A stretch of DNA of 64,000 nucleotides from Actinotignum schaalii_C (GCF_034119425.1 NZ_JAWUEL010000001.1:1-64000); one strand, 5' to 3'. Positions 18,876 to 27,720 are shown, counted from the stretch's first letter. Notes: generated from the letters alone by a model not told the origin. Numbers and translations are program-made.

Positions 18876-19535
18876 CTAGCCTTCCGGCCCTTCCACCTCA
18901 AAGTTCTTCACCGGATCGTGCTCGTCCGCGAGGAAACGATTGAAGCCGGTAAGGCGCCACTGCACATTCCCGTTCTTACGCCGCTGCAACATAGCCCAGT
19001 GGCAGTTATCCAGGCCGCCCAGGCCCTGCCAATCAGCCCCGCAGCCGAGAAGCACCCCGAGCCCGCAGGTAATCGCCGCGCCGTGCGCGGTCACAACCAG
19101 CAGGCCCCCGTCCATACCTTCGCTGGCCTCGGTAATGGCCGCGGCCACGCGCGCGCCAACATGTTCCTTCGTTTCTACCCCGACGCCCACGGGCTCCTCC
19201 CCCGCGCGCCACTGTGCAAATTCACGCGGATAGCGCTCCGCGATCTCAGTGCGGGTCAAGCCTTCGAACTGCCCGAAACAGCGTTCTTGTAAGCGCGCAT
19301 CAGTTGCCACTTCACGGTCAACTAGACGGGCAGCCTCGAGTGCGGTGGCATAGGCCCGTTGCAGCGGGGATGCCACAAAATGCGCCGGTCCGGCAGCAGC
19401 GATGTGGGGGGCCACGTAGCGAGCCTGACCGAGCCCGACCGCATTGAGGGGAATATCCGTGGAACCCTGGATGCGCCAAGCCAGGTTGTAATCAGTTTGG
19501 CCGTGGCGCCAGAGCAAGATGCGATCTGCCGTCAT
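18876..19535 (-). CDS. Histidine phosphatase family protein (phosphoglycerate mutase-like)
   Basis: The RHG motif LWRHGQTDYN at residues 8-17 carries the phosphorylated histidine, and VTAHGAAITCGL near residue 148 supplies the second histidine. The ERCFGQFEGLT segment supplies the usual acidic residue. The length of 219 residues fits small phosphatases of the branch, of which many are non-glycolytic. The start overlaps the rsfS stop by 4 bp (ATGA). Position directly after nadD and rsfS is seen in many actinobacteria. The substrate is not known. Confidence 0.88.
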   Translation of the reverse strand: MTADRILLWRHGQTDYNLAWRIQGSTDIPLNAVGLGQARYVAPHIAAAGPAHFVASPLQRAYATALEAARLVDREVATDARLQERCFGQFEGLTRTEIAERYPREFAQWRAGEEPVGVGVETKEHVGARVAAAITEASEGMDGGLLVVTAHGAAITCGLGVLLGCGADWQGLGGLDNCHWAMLQRRKNGNVQWRLTGFNRFLADEHDPVKNFEVEGPEG

Positions 19536-19993
19536 GCATGCGCCTCAGCGGAACCGGCCGCCTCGGGGTCCCGTGATTCCGAGGCAACCTCCGGCGTTAC
19601 AGGCGCCGGATCCCCGGCGATAACCGCCTCATCATCGAGCTGAAGATCCACATGCGGGCAATCAGCCCACAAGCGCGCGAGGGCGTAATCAGCGCGGTCC
19701 TCATCGCGTTGGATGTGCACAATGAGTTCCCCGTAATCGAGGAGCACCCACCGCGGGTCGAACGTGAGTCCCTCGCGGCGCAAACGCTGCCCGCCGGCCT
19801 CATCGAGTTTTTCCTCCACGCGATCCACGATAGCGCGCACTTTCGGTTCCGAATCACCGGAAATGATAAGGAAAACATCGGAAATGGCGAAACGCTCACC
19901 AACATCGAGAGCTTCAATCGATGTCGCTTTCACCTCCGCCGCTGCCGCGGCTCCAATACGGGCGAGCTCTATCGCGCGATCCGAAGCTGTCAC
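19532..19993 (-). CDS. rsfS: Ribosomal silencing factor RsfS
   Basis: RsfS (Iojap/DUF143) binds ribosomal protein L14 and blocks 30S-50S joining when nutrients run low. Family stretches are IEALDVGERFAISDVFLIISG, NRVxAIVDRVEEKL-like ERKVRAIVDRVEEKLDEAG, and WVLLDYGELIVHIQ. The last 30 or so residues after DCPHVDLQLDD are an acidic, alanine-rich tail that is not part of the fold. Length 153 residues. It overlaps both neighbours by 4 bp. Confidence 0.95.
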   Translation of the reverse strand: MTASDRAIELARIGAAAAAEVKATSIEALDVGERFAISDVFLIISGDSEPKVRAIVDRVEEKLDEAGGQRLRREGLTFDPRWVLLDYGELIVHIQRDEDRADYALARLWADCPHVDLQLDDEAVIAGDPAPVTPEVASESRDPEAAGSAEAHA

Positions 19994-20823
19994 AAGATCT
20001 CCTTGATGTCGGGGGTAATACCGGGGGTTACATATTCAAAAGACGCGGCCTGAGCGCCATGCTGCAAGAAGAAGAAGCCAATGACCAGGCCGAGCACGAC
20101 GCTCACCGCAATGAGGAGAAGCATAGTCACCGTCCAACGGCGCGGCGAGGACTCATCTTCGAGTTCATCCTCGTCCACATACTCGTGCGCGAGCGGATCC
20201 GGGGTAAGCGGGTCCGAGGCATGCAGGTCCGGCTGCGCCGCGGAAACGGAAGCGGGCGACAACGCCGCTGCGGCGTCGTTCCCGGCCTCTTCTACTTCCG
20301 GCGCTGCATCACCCTGCGCACCGGAGGCACGCAAAGCATCGTTTTGGGTGCGGGCGAGCAAACGCTCCCGCAAGCTACCACCTTCGGAAAACTCGGGCGC
20401 GGCCTCGGCTTCCAGAGCAGGTTCGGGCGCGGCAGCTGGTGCGGAGGCCGTAAGCGGAGGCACGAGCGAGTGGTCATCTTCACCGATACGTGCTTGAGTA
20501 TCGGCTTCGAAACGGTCGAAAACGGAGATACGCTCACCCGTCGGTGCCGGGGAAGGCGCCGGATCGGGACCAGAAACCGCACCGGCATCCGACACCGCTA
20601 CGGAATCGGGCGCCGTTACCTCAGGCTGCGCGGTGGCTTCTACCTCCTCAGCGGCTTCGGCACGCTCGGCGAGAATAGCCCGCCGCCGCGTTGCTCGCAC
20701 CACCGGAATATCCCGGGTGCGCCGCAATTCTTCCACCGGCGAAGCCTCGCCTTCTTCGAGAGGTTTCAAGAGTCCGCGCTCGCGCATCTCGCTGCGTGTG
20801 AGGCGCCGCCCGCCCTCGCTCAT
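19990..20823 (-). CDS. Tail-anchored membrane protein of unknown function
   Basis: I do not recognise a family with a known role. The N terminus (RRLTRSEMRERGLLKPL) is a basic helical pattern seen in uncharacterised actinobacterial proteins at this locus. A long acidic, Ala/Pro/Glu-rich and probably disordered stretch spans about residues 60-225. One membrane helix follows (VTMLLLIAVSVVLGLVIGFFF), with a short C-terminal tail. The stop overlaps rsfS and the start overlaps nadD, each by 4 bp, so it is co-translated with the NAD/ribosome-silencing operon. In other actinobacteria this place can hold a LytR-CpsA-Psr protein; this is not one. Confidence 0.75.
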   Translation of the reverse strand: MSEGGRRLTRSEMRERGLLKPLEEGEASPVEELRRTRDIPVVRATRRRAILAERAEAAEEVEATAQPEVTAPDSVAVSDAGAVSGPDPAPSPAPTGERISVFDRFEADTQARIGEDDHSLVPPLTASAPAAAPEPALEAEAAPEFSEGGSLRERLLARTQNDALRASGAQGDAAPEVEEAGNDAAAALSPASVSAAQPDLHASDPLTPDPLAHEYVDEDELEDESSPRRWTVTMLLLIAVSVVLGLVIGFFFLQHGAQAASFEYVTPGITPDIKEIL

Positions 20824-21518
20824 TTCTTCTCCTCTCGGTACGACCGTCCTTGATCAAGCTTACCCGGTGCCTCGCGCTGGGCATAAAGTTTGTATTTTCT
20901 AATGTGCTGCACCACGCCTTCGGGCACCAAATACCAAATGGGTGCGTGAGCTTGCACCCGTTCGCGCACATCCGTCGAGGAGATCGCCATGGCAGGAACC
21001 TCCACAATTTCCACGGCGTGTTTGGGCAGCGCGGAAACATCAATCGTGTGCCCGGGGCGCGTGACGCCGATAAAGCGCGCCATCCCCCACAGTTCCTCGG
21101 CGTTCTTCCAGCGCAAAATCTCCGGAATAACATCCGCTCCGGTAATGAAGTACAGATCCGCATCCGGGTAGACCTCACGCAAATCCCGCAGGGTATCCAC
21201 GGTGTACGTCAGGCCGCGCCGTTCGATATCCACCCGCGATACCGTAAAGCGGGTATTCGACGCGGTGGCAATAACCGCCATGAGGTAGCGGTGTTCGGCC
21301 GGGCTTACGTGCTGGCCCTGTTTGAAAGCGGGGCGGCCGGTGGGCACGAAAACCACCTCGTCCAGCCCGAAACGATGCTGTACTTCCGAGGCGGCCACCA
21401 GGTGGCCGTGGTGAATCGGGTCGAAAGTTCCACCCATCACCCCGATCCGCCGACGGCGGTGCTTGCGTTCGTCGAAAGGAATTTGCACCGGTTCGTCTTT
21501 ATCGGATTTATCGGACAT
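20820..21518 (-). CDS. nadD: Nicotinate-nucleotide adenylyltransferase
   Basis: NadD converts nicotinate mononucleotide and ATP to deamido-NAD in NAD synthesis. The nucleotidyltransferase motif GGTFDPIHHGHL lies near residue 29 and the SSTDVRER motif near residue 188. The start at 21518 is preferred: a GAGGG run lies upstream and it overlaps the proA stop by 11 bp. An ATG at 21536 is in frame but deeper inside proA. The C terminus overlaps the next gene by 4 bp. Confidence 0.93.
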   Translation of the reverse strand: MSDKSDKDEPVQIPFDERKHRRRRIGVMGGTFDPIHHGHLVAASEVQHRFGLDEVVFVPTGRPAFKQGQHVSPAEHRYLMAVIATASNTRFTVSRVDIERRGLTYTVDTLRDLREVYPDADLYFITGADVIPEILRWKNAEELWGMARFIGVTRPGHTIDVSALPKHAVEIVEVPAMAISSTDVRERVQAHAPIWYLVPEGVVQHIRKYKLYAQREAPGKLDQGRSYREEKK

Positions 21519-22770
21519 GCCCCTCGCCCTCTGCAATCCACGTCGTCGTGGTCATTTCTTCCAGTCCCATAGGTCCGCGCGCATGCAGTTTTTGAGTGGA
21601 GATACCAATTTCCGCGCCGAGCCCAAATTCGCCGCCGTCCGTGAAACGCGTCGAAGCATTCACCATGACCGCGGCGCAATCAACCTCGGAGGTGAACCGA
21701 TTAATGGCACGCTGATTTTCGGCCACGATAGCTTCGGTATGACCGCTTGAATAGCGGGCAATATGAGCGAGCGCCGCCTCAATATCAGGCACCACCGCCA
21801 CGGCCATCTCCAGAGCCAAATATTCCTTTTCCCAATCTTCTTCCGTTGCGGCCTGCGTGGGAATATCCCCCGCAAAATTCTGCGCGGCCGCATCGCAATG
21901 CAGCCTCACGCCGCGTTCGTGAAGCTCACGCAAAATCCGAGGCATGAAGTCCGGTGCGATATCCGCGTGGACAAGAAGCGTTTCGGCCGCATTACACACG
22001 CTTGTCCGATGCGTTTTGGAATTAACGACGACGGCGCTAGCCCGCTCCATATCCGCGCTGGCATCTACGTACACGTGATTATTGCCCACCCCGGTTTCGA
22101 TCACGGGGACCAGGGATTCGCGCACGACCGTTTGGATAAGACCGGCGCCCCCGCGCGGAATAACAAGGTCCACCAGGCCGCGCAATTTCATGAGTTCTAC
22201 GGTGCCTTCGCGCCCGAAAGCATCGATGGTCTGCACGCAATCGGGCGGGAAACCGGCCTCCGTTACCGCTTGACGCATGAGTTCGACCAGCACTTCGTTG
22301 GTGCGTATAGCAGCGCTCCCCCCGCGCAGTATCACCGCGGAACCCGCTTTGAGGGCCAGGGTGGCGGCATCCACCGTGACATTGGGGCGGGCCTCATAAA
22401 TCATCCCGATCACGCCCATGGGCACCCGCACTTGCCGCAAACGCATCCCGTTAGCTAAGCGCGAACCGCGGACCACTTCGCCCACCGGGTCGGCCAAGCC
22501 CACCACGTGTTCTACCGCCTGGGCAATCCCCTCAATACGTTCCGCATTCAGGAGAAGGCGATCGATCATTCCCGGGGAAAGCCTGCCCTGTTCCCGGGCC
22601 ACATCCTGCGCATTGGCCTCCACAATACGTGCGGTTTCGCTGCGCAAAATTGCGGCGATACGGCGGAGGGCCTCATTTTTTGACGTGGTTTGCGCCCCGC
22701 GCAAAGAACGCGCCGCCTGGCGCGCGCGGCGGGCTACTTCAGCCACGCCCTCGGTTAACGTTGCGGTCAT
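21508..22770 (-). CDS. proA: Glutamate-5-semialdehyde dehydrogenase (gamma-glutamyl phosphate reductase)
   Basis: ProA reduces gamma-glutamyl phosphate to glutamate semialdehyde, the second step of proline synthesis. The catalytic cysteine lies in HRTSVCNAAETLLVH near residue 275. The conserved IYEARPNVTVDAA and IPRGGAGLI segments are present, and the 420-residue length is right. The ATG follows TAAAGT by 7 nt and lacks a strong ribosome-binding site, so it is probably leaderless. It heads the operon with nadD. Its pathway partner proB lies 2 kb away, separated by thioredoxin and a luciferase-like gene. Confidence 0.95.
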   Translation of the reverse strand: MTATLTEGVAEVARRARQAARSLRGAQTTSKNEALRRIAAILRSETARIVEANAQDVAREQGRLSPGMIDRLLLNAERIEGIAQAVEHVVGLADPVGEVVRGSRLANGMRLRQVRVPMGVIGMIYEARPNVTVDAATLALKAGSAVILRGGSAAIRTNEVLVELMRQAVTEAGFPPDCVQTIDAFGREGTVELMKLRGLVDLVIPRGGAGLIQTVVRESLVPVIETGVGNNHVYVDASADMERASAVVVNSKTHRTSVCNAAETLLVHADIAPDFMPRILRELHERGVRLHCDAAAQNFAGDIPTQAATEEDWEKEYLALEMAVAVVPDIEAALAHIARYSSGHTEAIVAENQRAINRFTSEVDCAAVMVNASTRFTDGGEFGLGAEIGISTQKLHARGPMGLEEMTTTTWIAEGEGHVR

Positions 22771-22905
22771 AGCCTCTACTTTAGGCCAGAAAGGCTCCCG
22801 TTACCGAATAGGAACAGCGGATGCTTTCCTTCTCGGTATATGCATGATGCCGCCACCCGTATATATTCGGGCAATCTCATGGGAATAGCACTGCCCGCCC
22901 CCGCG

Positions 22906-22933
22906 TTGTAAGTAGCGAGATTTCCACTAAACT
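22906..22933 (+). promoter_or_regulatory. Promoter of the thioredoxin gene
   Basis: TTGTAA (22906-22911) and TAAACT (22928-22933) are separated by 16 bp, 11 bp before the ATG. The ribosome-binding site GAGGAG lies between. Confidence 0.55.
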
Positions 22934-22944
22934 CGAGGAGAACC

Positions 22945-23328
22945 ATGGCAACCGTTACTGTCACCGCTGAGAACTTCAACGATACCGTGCATGAAGGCAT
23001 CGTCCTCTTGGACTTCTGGGCCAGCTGGTGCGGTCCGTGCCGTGCTTTTGGCCCGATTTACGAAAAGGCATCCGAAAAGCACCCCGATATCACCTTCGGA
23101 AAGGTGAGCACCGAGGATAGCCCGGAGCTCGCCGCGCATTTCCAGATTCAGGCGATTCCGACCATTATGGCTTTCCGTGATGGCATTCGCGTCTTTGAGC
23201 AGGCCGGGGCACTGCCGGCCGGCCCGCTCGAGGATCTCATCGGCCAGGTCAAGGAGCTGGATATGGATGAGATTCGCGCTCGTCTTGCCGCTCACGAAGC
23301 CGAGGATTCCGCGAAGAAGGCTGAGTAA
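22945..23328 (+). CDS. Thioredoxin
   Basis: A cytoplasmic thiol-disulfide oxidoreductase. The redox motif is WCGPC with cysteines at residues 29 and 32, within LLDFWASWCGPCRAF. The cis-proline lies in the segment IQAIPTIMAF. The 127-residue protein has a charged C-terminal extension of about 20 residues beyond the fold. Monocistronic: it has its own promoter and ends at a strong hairpin shared with the convergent luciferase-like gene. Confidence 0.94.
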   Translation: MATVTVTAENFNDTVHEGIVLLDFWASWCGPCRAFGPIYEKASEKHPDITFGKVSTEDSPELAAHFQIQAIPTIMAFRDGIRVFEQAGALPAGPLEDLIGQVKELDMDEIRARLAAHEAEDSAKKAE

Positions 23329-23366
23329 GCGCTAGCCTGCTGCGCCATCCAGGAGGCGCCATGCGC

Positions 23367-23404
23367 GTGAGGGGCGAACTGGTCAATTCCAGTTCGCCCC
23401 TCAC
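23367..23404. terminator. Bidirectional terminator between thioredoxin and the luciferase-like gene
   Basis: Bases 23367-23382 and 23389-23404 are perfect 16-bp complements around a 6-nt TCAATT loop. The hairpin lies between two convergent genes. Confidence 0.75.
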
Positions 23405-23438
23405 TGTATTCGTAAAGCGGCCTTACTCCCGGGAAAGA

Positions 23439-24332
23439 TTAGGAAATCTCTGCCCGTCCGAAAAGCACCGGAAGAACTCCGCGCACCAGCGAAGCTAAAT
23501 CGGTGCGAATGGAGGTGGGGCGGTAAATAATGCCATCCGCCGCCCCCATGCCTAGCCAGGACTCGGTGGTATCCGCAACATCGTAGACTGTTCCCACCAC
23601 GTGGGCACTGCGGGAGAAGTCCGGACCGCCCAGGGCCTGAACCAGGAAGAGGCGTTCGCGGGCAGCCGTACGGGTAGCTGAAATAATAACGGTCATATCG
23701 AGGAGGACCTGCAGGTCAGTATCGTATTCTTCCGCCGCCGTACGCAGAGCAAAACGGGCCTCGCGGGCACGGTGCGCATCGGGCGCGGACAGGCGCATCA
23801 TCGGGGAAATACCGCAGATCGCGCGCAGATTCAGATTCGGAACATCTTCGGCACACACATGCGGCATGAGGCGTACCCCGGCCGCAATAGCATTTTCCAC
23901 GTCACTGCGCAGGGCCACGAGGTCGGTAGCCGGGGTGATCGGCAAACTCACCAGGGCCGGGGTATCGCTGGTGTCCTGCTGGGTTCTCGCCACTGCTTCC
24001 CGCAACGCCTGGGCCGTGGCGGGTACTTCCACCGCGATATCACCACGGGCGCGCGGACCTAAGCGGCTTGCCGTTTCCATAGCGGAGGCAACGCGGGCGC
24101 CGGGAAGCACGAATTCCCCGGAGAACTGGACGAAATCAAGTCCACCTTTCCACGCCGCGTCCGCGCAGGAGGCCAGGTGCGCGATGGAAGCCCCGTGGGC
24201 TGGGCGCGCAGTTGCGCCGTCGCCGCAAGGATTCTCACCGCCGCCGAGCGCCGAGAGATCGACTCCTAAAAATGTTTCTCTTAAAACTTCCTCATTCGTG
24301 GTTGTGCACAGGGTGGTCAATTGGATGGTCAT
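23439..24332 (-). CDS. Divergent luciferase-like monooxygenase (LLM) family protein
   Basis: The best-supported part is the C terminus: GTVYDVADTTESWLGMGAADG followed by IRTDLASLVRGVLPVL matches the closing segment of flavin-dependent monooxygenases of the NtaA/SnaA/DszA type, in which a G(S/T)P-x-VAD..L..W...GAADG pattern is usual. Upstream, GGLDFVQFSGEF and ISPMMRLSAPDAHRAREARFAL fit the TIM-barrel plan only loosely. At 297 residues it is shorter than the 430-450 of NtaA proteins, so part of the barrel seems reduced. The start ATG overlaps the stop of the small ORF upstream (TAATG), so the two are translationally coupled. Enzyme activity is uncertain. Confidence 0.6.
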   Translation of the reverse strand: MTIQLTTLCTTTNEEVLRETFLGVDLSALGGGENPCGDGATARPAHGASIAHLASCADAAWKGGLDFVQFSGEFVLPGARVASAMETASRLGPRARGDIAVEVPATAQALREAVARTQQDTSDTPALVSLPITPATDLVALRSDVENAIAAGVRLMPHVCAEDVPNLNLRAICGISPMMRLSAPDAHRAREARFALRTAAEEYDTDLQVLLDMTVIISATRTAARERLFLVQALGGPDFSRSAHVVGTVYDVADTTESWLGMGAADGIIYRPTSIRTDLASLVRGVLPVLFGRAEIS

Positions 24333-24496
24333 TAGTACTCACTATCAGGACGAAGACGGGCAGAGGGGGCACTGGCAGGCGCAAGAAGGCGCGCGCTCAT
24401 AAAGTGGTGATGCCAGCGGCGCCAATGCGCCATGGTAATTCGATAGTCCGCGCACATGCTGGAGGTGAGGCCCTGGAGCGTGACAAACTGCGACAT
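24332..24496 (-). CDS. Small 54-residue protein coupled to the LLM-like gene
   Basis: This frame is short and easily missed. It starts at ATG 24496 with GGAG 8 nt upstream and ends in TAA that overlaps the ATG of the next gene (TAATG). The protein begins MSQFVTLQGLTSSMC, has a central Trp/Arg/His-rich stretch (AHWRRWHHHFM) and ends LRPDSEY. Third codon positions are mostly G or C in the first half. I recognise no family. It could be a leader peptide controlling the downstream gene or a small partner protein. The evidence is the ribosome-binding site and the coupling, not homology. Confidence 0.5.
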   Translation of the reverse strand: MSQFVTLQGLTSSMCADYRITMAHWRRWHHHFMSARLLAPASAPSARLRPDSEY

Positions 24497-24876
24497 CGAA
24501 TTCTCCGTTCTTCGTCGGCTCGGATGTTCCGAGCGATTGCGAGGGTGCTATATAAGCACTTGCGATAACGCTAGATCTTTATTGTCCAAGAGGCAAGACA
24601 AACACGAGGGTTTTTTGCGCATGTCACTATTCATTTATCATGATTACTATTCAACCACAGTAGTGTAATGCTTCGCTAAATCCTCGGGTTGCAGCGCTAT
24701 GAACTGGGAGAATAAGAATCCCAAGCCGTGCACCTAGTGGAAAATTATGCACCTTTCCCGTAGTTACAGGTCCGTAAAGTAAGACGTAACACAGATTTAC
24801 TCAGGCCGAAGCCTTCGCCATGGAGAACTCATTGAAGCACGCTGGACCGGCATAGGCCAAAGGCGCTGCGCCCGCA
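24497..24876. other. Gene-free, AT-richer stretch between the LLM operon and proB
   Basis: About 380 bp without a convincing gene. The segment 24,550-24,790 is visibly richer in A and T than its surroundings. It holds a direct repeat of TGCACCT at 24729 and 24748 (19 bp apart, near two helical turns) and a TTTTTT run at 24611-24616. The promoter of the leftward small ORF and LLM gene must lie in the left part. I see nothing here that identifies a mobile element. Confidence 0.4.
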
Positions 24877-24898
24877 ACTGGGGACGGGCGATCCCAGT
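24877..24898 (-). terminator. Hairpin after proB
   Basis: ACTGGG and CCCAGT pair around a 10-nt loop, 11 bp past the proB stop. The stem is short, so the assignment is moderate. Confidence 0.45.
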
Positions 24899-24909
24899 GG
24901 CGCGACCGG

Positions 24910-26022
24910 TTAGCCCAGCAGCACGATGTCATTGGCATGCACCACCGGCTTTTTGCCGCGTGCCCCGGTGCTGCCCACCAGCTCAATAAGTTCTTCCACG
25001 CTGTAAGCGCTCAAACCCCGGGCGATAACTTCTCCGTGCCCATCGCACAGTTCCACGATATCCCCGGCCGCGAAGCGACCCGAAACTCCGATGACTCCCA
25101 CCGGGAGTAAAGATGCGTGATTGCTCGTGACCGCCGCGACCGCGCCGTCGTCCAAGGTCACCCGACCGCGGGCGCGTGCCGCGAATTCCATCCAGCGCCC
25201 GCGCGCGGACACATGCCGCTTACTCGGCACGAACCAGGTTCCCACATTCTCCCCGGCCACGGCCCGCTGCACATTATCGACATGGGTAAGAATCACACCG
25301 ACGCCGCCCGAGGTGGCCAATTCAGCCGCCGCCACTTTAGTGCGCATACCCCCGGTTCCCACGGCGGAGCCACGCCCGGTAATCCGCAGTCCCGCCAGGT
25401 CTTCCTCGCTGGCCACCTCAGCTATGCGGGTGGCGCCCGCTTCACTGGGGGGCTTGGTATATAGGCCGTCCACGTCGGTGAGTAAAATAAGGGTGCCGGC
25501 ACCCACAAGGTGAGCGGTGAGCGCGGCCAACCGATCATTATCACCGAAGCGCAATTCGTCAGTGGCAACGGCGTCGTTTTCATTAACAATCGGAACCACC
25601 CGCAAACGCAAAAGCGTCCGCATGGCCGTGAGCGCATTAGCGTAGTGGCGCCGATTCGTGACATCAGAGGCGGTGAGGAGTACCTGGCCCACGCTAATGT
25701 CATGAGCTTCGAAACGCTCCTCGTAGGCGGCCATGAGGCGGGACTGGCCCACCATGGCCGCGGCCTGCTTTTCCCGCAGGGAGCGCGGACGGCCCAGCTT
25801 GAGCGGTCCAATACCGGCCGCTACCGCACCGGAGGACACCAGCACTACATCCACCCCGCGGGAGTGCACCTCCGCGATGGTATTAACAAGAAGATCGAGG
25901 GTATCCTGGTGCAGGGCACCGTCCGGCCCGGTCAAAGAGGACGAACCCACTTTGATGACTATTCGACTGGATTTCTCAAGGCAGTCACGCCGGGTCAGTG
26001 GGGCGGATGAGGTACCGGACAC
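24910..26022 (-). CDS. proB: Glutamate 5-kinase
   Basis: ProB phosphorylates glutamate to start proline synthesis. The amino-acid kinase domain begins IVIKVGSSSLT and includes the SSGAVAAGIG and NENDAVATDELRFGDND motifs. A C-terminal PUA domain (about residues 280-370) is present, so this is the full-length, feedback-regulated type. The start is GTG at 26022; its ribosome-binding site is weak. It follows obgE by 45 bp on the same strand, so it may be the last gene of the rne-rplU-rpmA-obgE-proB run. Confidence 0.95.
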   Translation of the reverse strand: MSGTSSAPLTRRDCLEKSSRIVIKVGSSSLTGPDGALHQDTLDLLVNTIAEVHSRGVDVVLVSSGAVAAGIGPLKLGRPRSLREKQAAAMVGQSRLMAAYEERFEAHDISVGQVLLTASDVTNRRHYANALTAMRTLLRLRVVPIVNENDAVATDELRFGDNDRLAALTAHLVGAGTLILLTDVDGLYTKPPSEAGATRIAEVASEEDLAGLRITGRGSAVGTGGMRTKVAAAELATSGGVGVILTHVDNVQRAVAGENVGTWFVPSKRHVSARGRWMEFAARARGRVTLDDGAVAAVTSNHASLLPVGVIGVSGRFAAGDIVELCDGHGEVIARGLSAYSVEELIELVGSTGARGKKPVVHANDIVLLG

Positions 26023-26067
26023 GAGTCACTCTTTCTTATCTGATGGTTCGGGACACCGCAGGCTAGT

Positions 26068-27603
26068 TTAGTCCCCTTCCGGAGTCCCTGCCTGCGGGTC
26101 CGTCCATATGCCGGCCTCCCGTTCGGAACGCAATTCCTGCCGGGCTTCTTCTTTGGCGTCCATACGCTCGTAAAAATCGGCGCGCTTTTCACGCCTGGTG
26201 GGGCGGGAACGTTCGGCTTCCACCCGGATATCACGCCCGCGCGGACCGTAAATTTCGGCGACGGCGGCAACGGTCGGTTCCCAATCGAAAACGAAACCGG
26301 TCTGCGGCGGGCCGATAACCACCATATCGCCCGGAACCGCACCCAGACGGGCCAGTTCATCTTCGATACCCAGACGGTGGAGGCGCTCACCGAGGTATCC
26401 AACCGCCTCATCATTGGCGAAGTCGGTTTGCCCCACCCAGCGTTCGGGCTGGCGTCCGCGCACATTCCAGAACTCCTGCATACCGTCACGCCGCTTGACG
26501 ATGGTGAAACGATCATCGCGTTCCCGCGTCAGATGCAGCACCGGGCGCACCGGTTCGGCAACCTCGCGATTCGCCTTTTCTTCGCGCACCACCCGCGCCA
26601 AGTAGAAGGAGAGCTCACGCAGACCTTCGTGGCTGGCGGTGGAGACAGCGAAAACTTCCAAGCCGCGTTCACGCAGTTCCGGGGTCACAAATTCCGCGAG
26701 TTCCCGCGCATCCGGGACATCGATTTTATTGAGAATCACCACCCGCGGGCGTTCGGTGAGAGGGAGCTGACCCTCGGTGGGCGGGATATTCGCCGCGTAC
26801 CGAGCCAATTCGTGTTCCAGGGTATCCAGGTCCGTGAGCGGGTCCCGCCCCGGTTCCAGCGTGGCGCAATCGATGACGTGGGCGATCACCGCGCAGCGTT
26901 CGATATGGCGTAAAAATTCCAGACCGAGCCCGCGCCCTTCCGAGGCCCCGGGGATGAGACCGGGAACGTCGGCAATGGTGTAGCGCTCCTCGCCGGCGGT
27001 CACCACGCCGAGGTTCGGAACAAGAGTGGTGAACGGATAATCAGCGATTTTCGGGCGGGCGGCAGACATAGCCGCGATAAGGGAGGATTTCCCGGCGGAG
27101 GGGAATCCCACCAGTGCCACATCAGCCACCGATTTCAATTCGAGAACAACATCAAGTTCCTCGCCGGCTTCCCCGAGTAGGGCGAAGCCGGGTGCCTTGC
27201 GGCGCGGGGAAGCCAGGGCGGCATTTCCGAGCCCACCGACGCCACCGCGTGCTACCTCGAAAGAATCCCCGGGGCTCACAAGATCCGCGAGCACATCGCC
27301 CTCGCTGTTTTTCACGACCGTTCCAGCCGGCACCTTGAGCACCAGATCCGCACCGTTCTTGCCGCGCTGGTTATCACCGGCGCCGGGCTGGCCGTTTTCC
27401 GCGCTTCGATGCGGGGTGTGGTGGTAGTCCATGAGAGTGGATTCTTGGGAATCCACTTCAAAAATGATGGACCCCCCATGGCCGCCATTGGCGCCGTCGG
27501 GTCCCCCGAGAGGCTTGTACTTCTCCCGACGCACCGAAACGCATCCATTTCCACCGTTGCCGGCGCGCAGGTGCAAGGTCACCTTATCGACGAACGAGGC
27601 CAC
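26068..27603 (-). CDS. obgE: GTPase Obg/CgtA
   Basis: Obg is a ribosome-associated GTPase needed for 50S assembly and growth control. The glycine-rich Obg fold fills residues 1-158 (HLRAGNGGNGCVSVRREKY). The G domain follows with G1 GFPSAGKSSL, G3 DVPGL and G4 NKID. A C-terminal OCT domain spans about residues 350-430, followed by an arginine- and acid-rich tail. The 511-residue length fits the actinobacterial form. The GTG start has a strong GGGGAGG site. Confidence 0.97.
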   Translation of the reverse strand: MASFVDKVTLHLRAGNGGNGCVSVRREKYKPLGGPDGANGGHGGSIIFEVDSQESTLMDYHHTPHRSAENGQPGAGDNQRGKNGADLVLKVPAGTVVKNSEGDVLADLVSPGDSFEVARGGVGGLGNAALASPRRKAPGFALLGEAGEELDVVLELKSVADVALVGFPSAGKSSLIAAMSAARPKIADYPFTTLVPNLGVVTAGEERYTIADVPGLIPGASEGRGLGLEFLRHIERCAVIAHVIDCATLEPGRDPLTDLDTLEHELARYAANIPPTEGQLPLTERPRVVILNKIDVPDARELAEFVTPELRERGLEVFAVSTASHEGLRELSFYLARVVREEKANREVAEPVRPVLHLTRERDDRFTIVKRRDGMQEFWNVRGRQPERWVGQTDFANDEAVGYLGERLHRLGIEDELARLGAVPGDMVVIGPPQTGFVFDWEPTVAAVAEIYGPRGRDIRVEAERSRPTRREKRADFYERMDAKEEARQELRSEREAGIWTDPQAGTPEGD

Positions 27604-27720
27604 GTATGCCCTCCCCTTTTTCTGTAGTGCTGAGGCGTCATTGCGGCGGCGTGACCGCCACGAATAGATGAACGTCTGCGTAGCCGATGCTCGCGCACCG
27701 AGTCCGCGTTAACGAATGAC

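Noticed and set aside
24801..24986. A 61-residue minus-strand frame over the end of proB
   Set aside because: Most of it is out of frame within proB, it has no ribosome-binding site, and its tail lies in the spacer without family resemblance.
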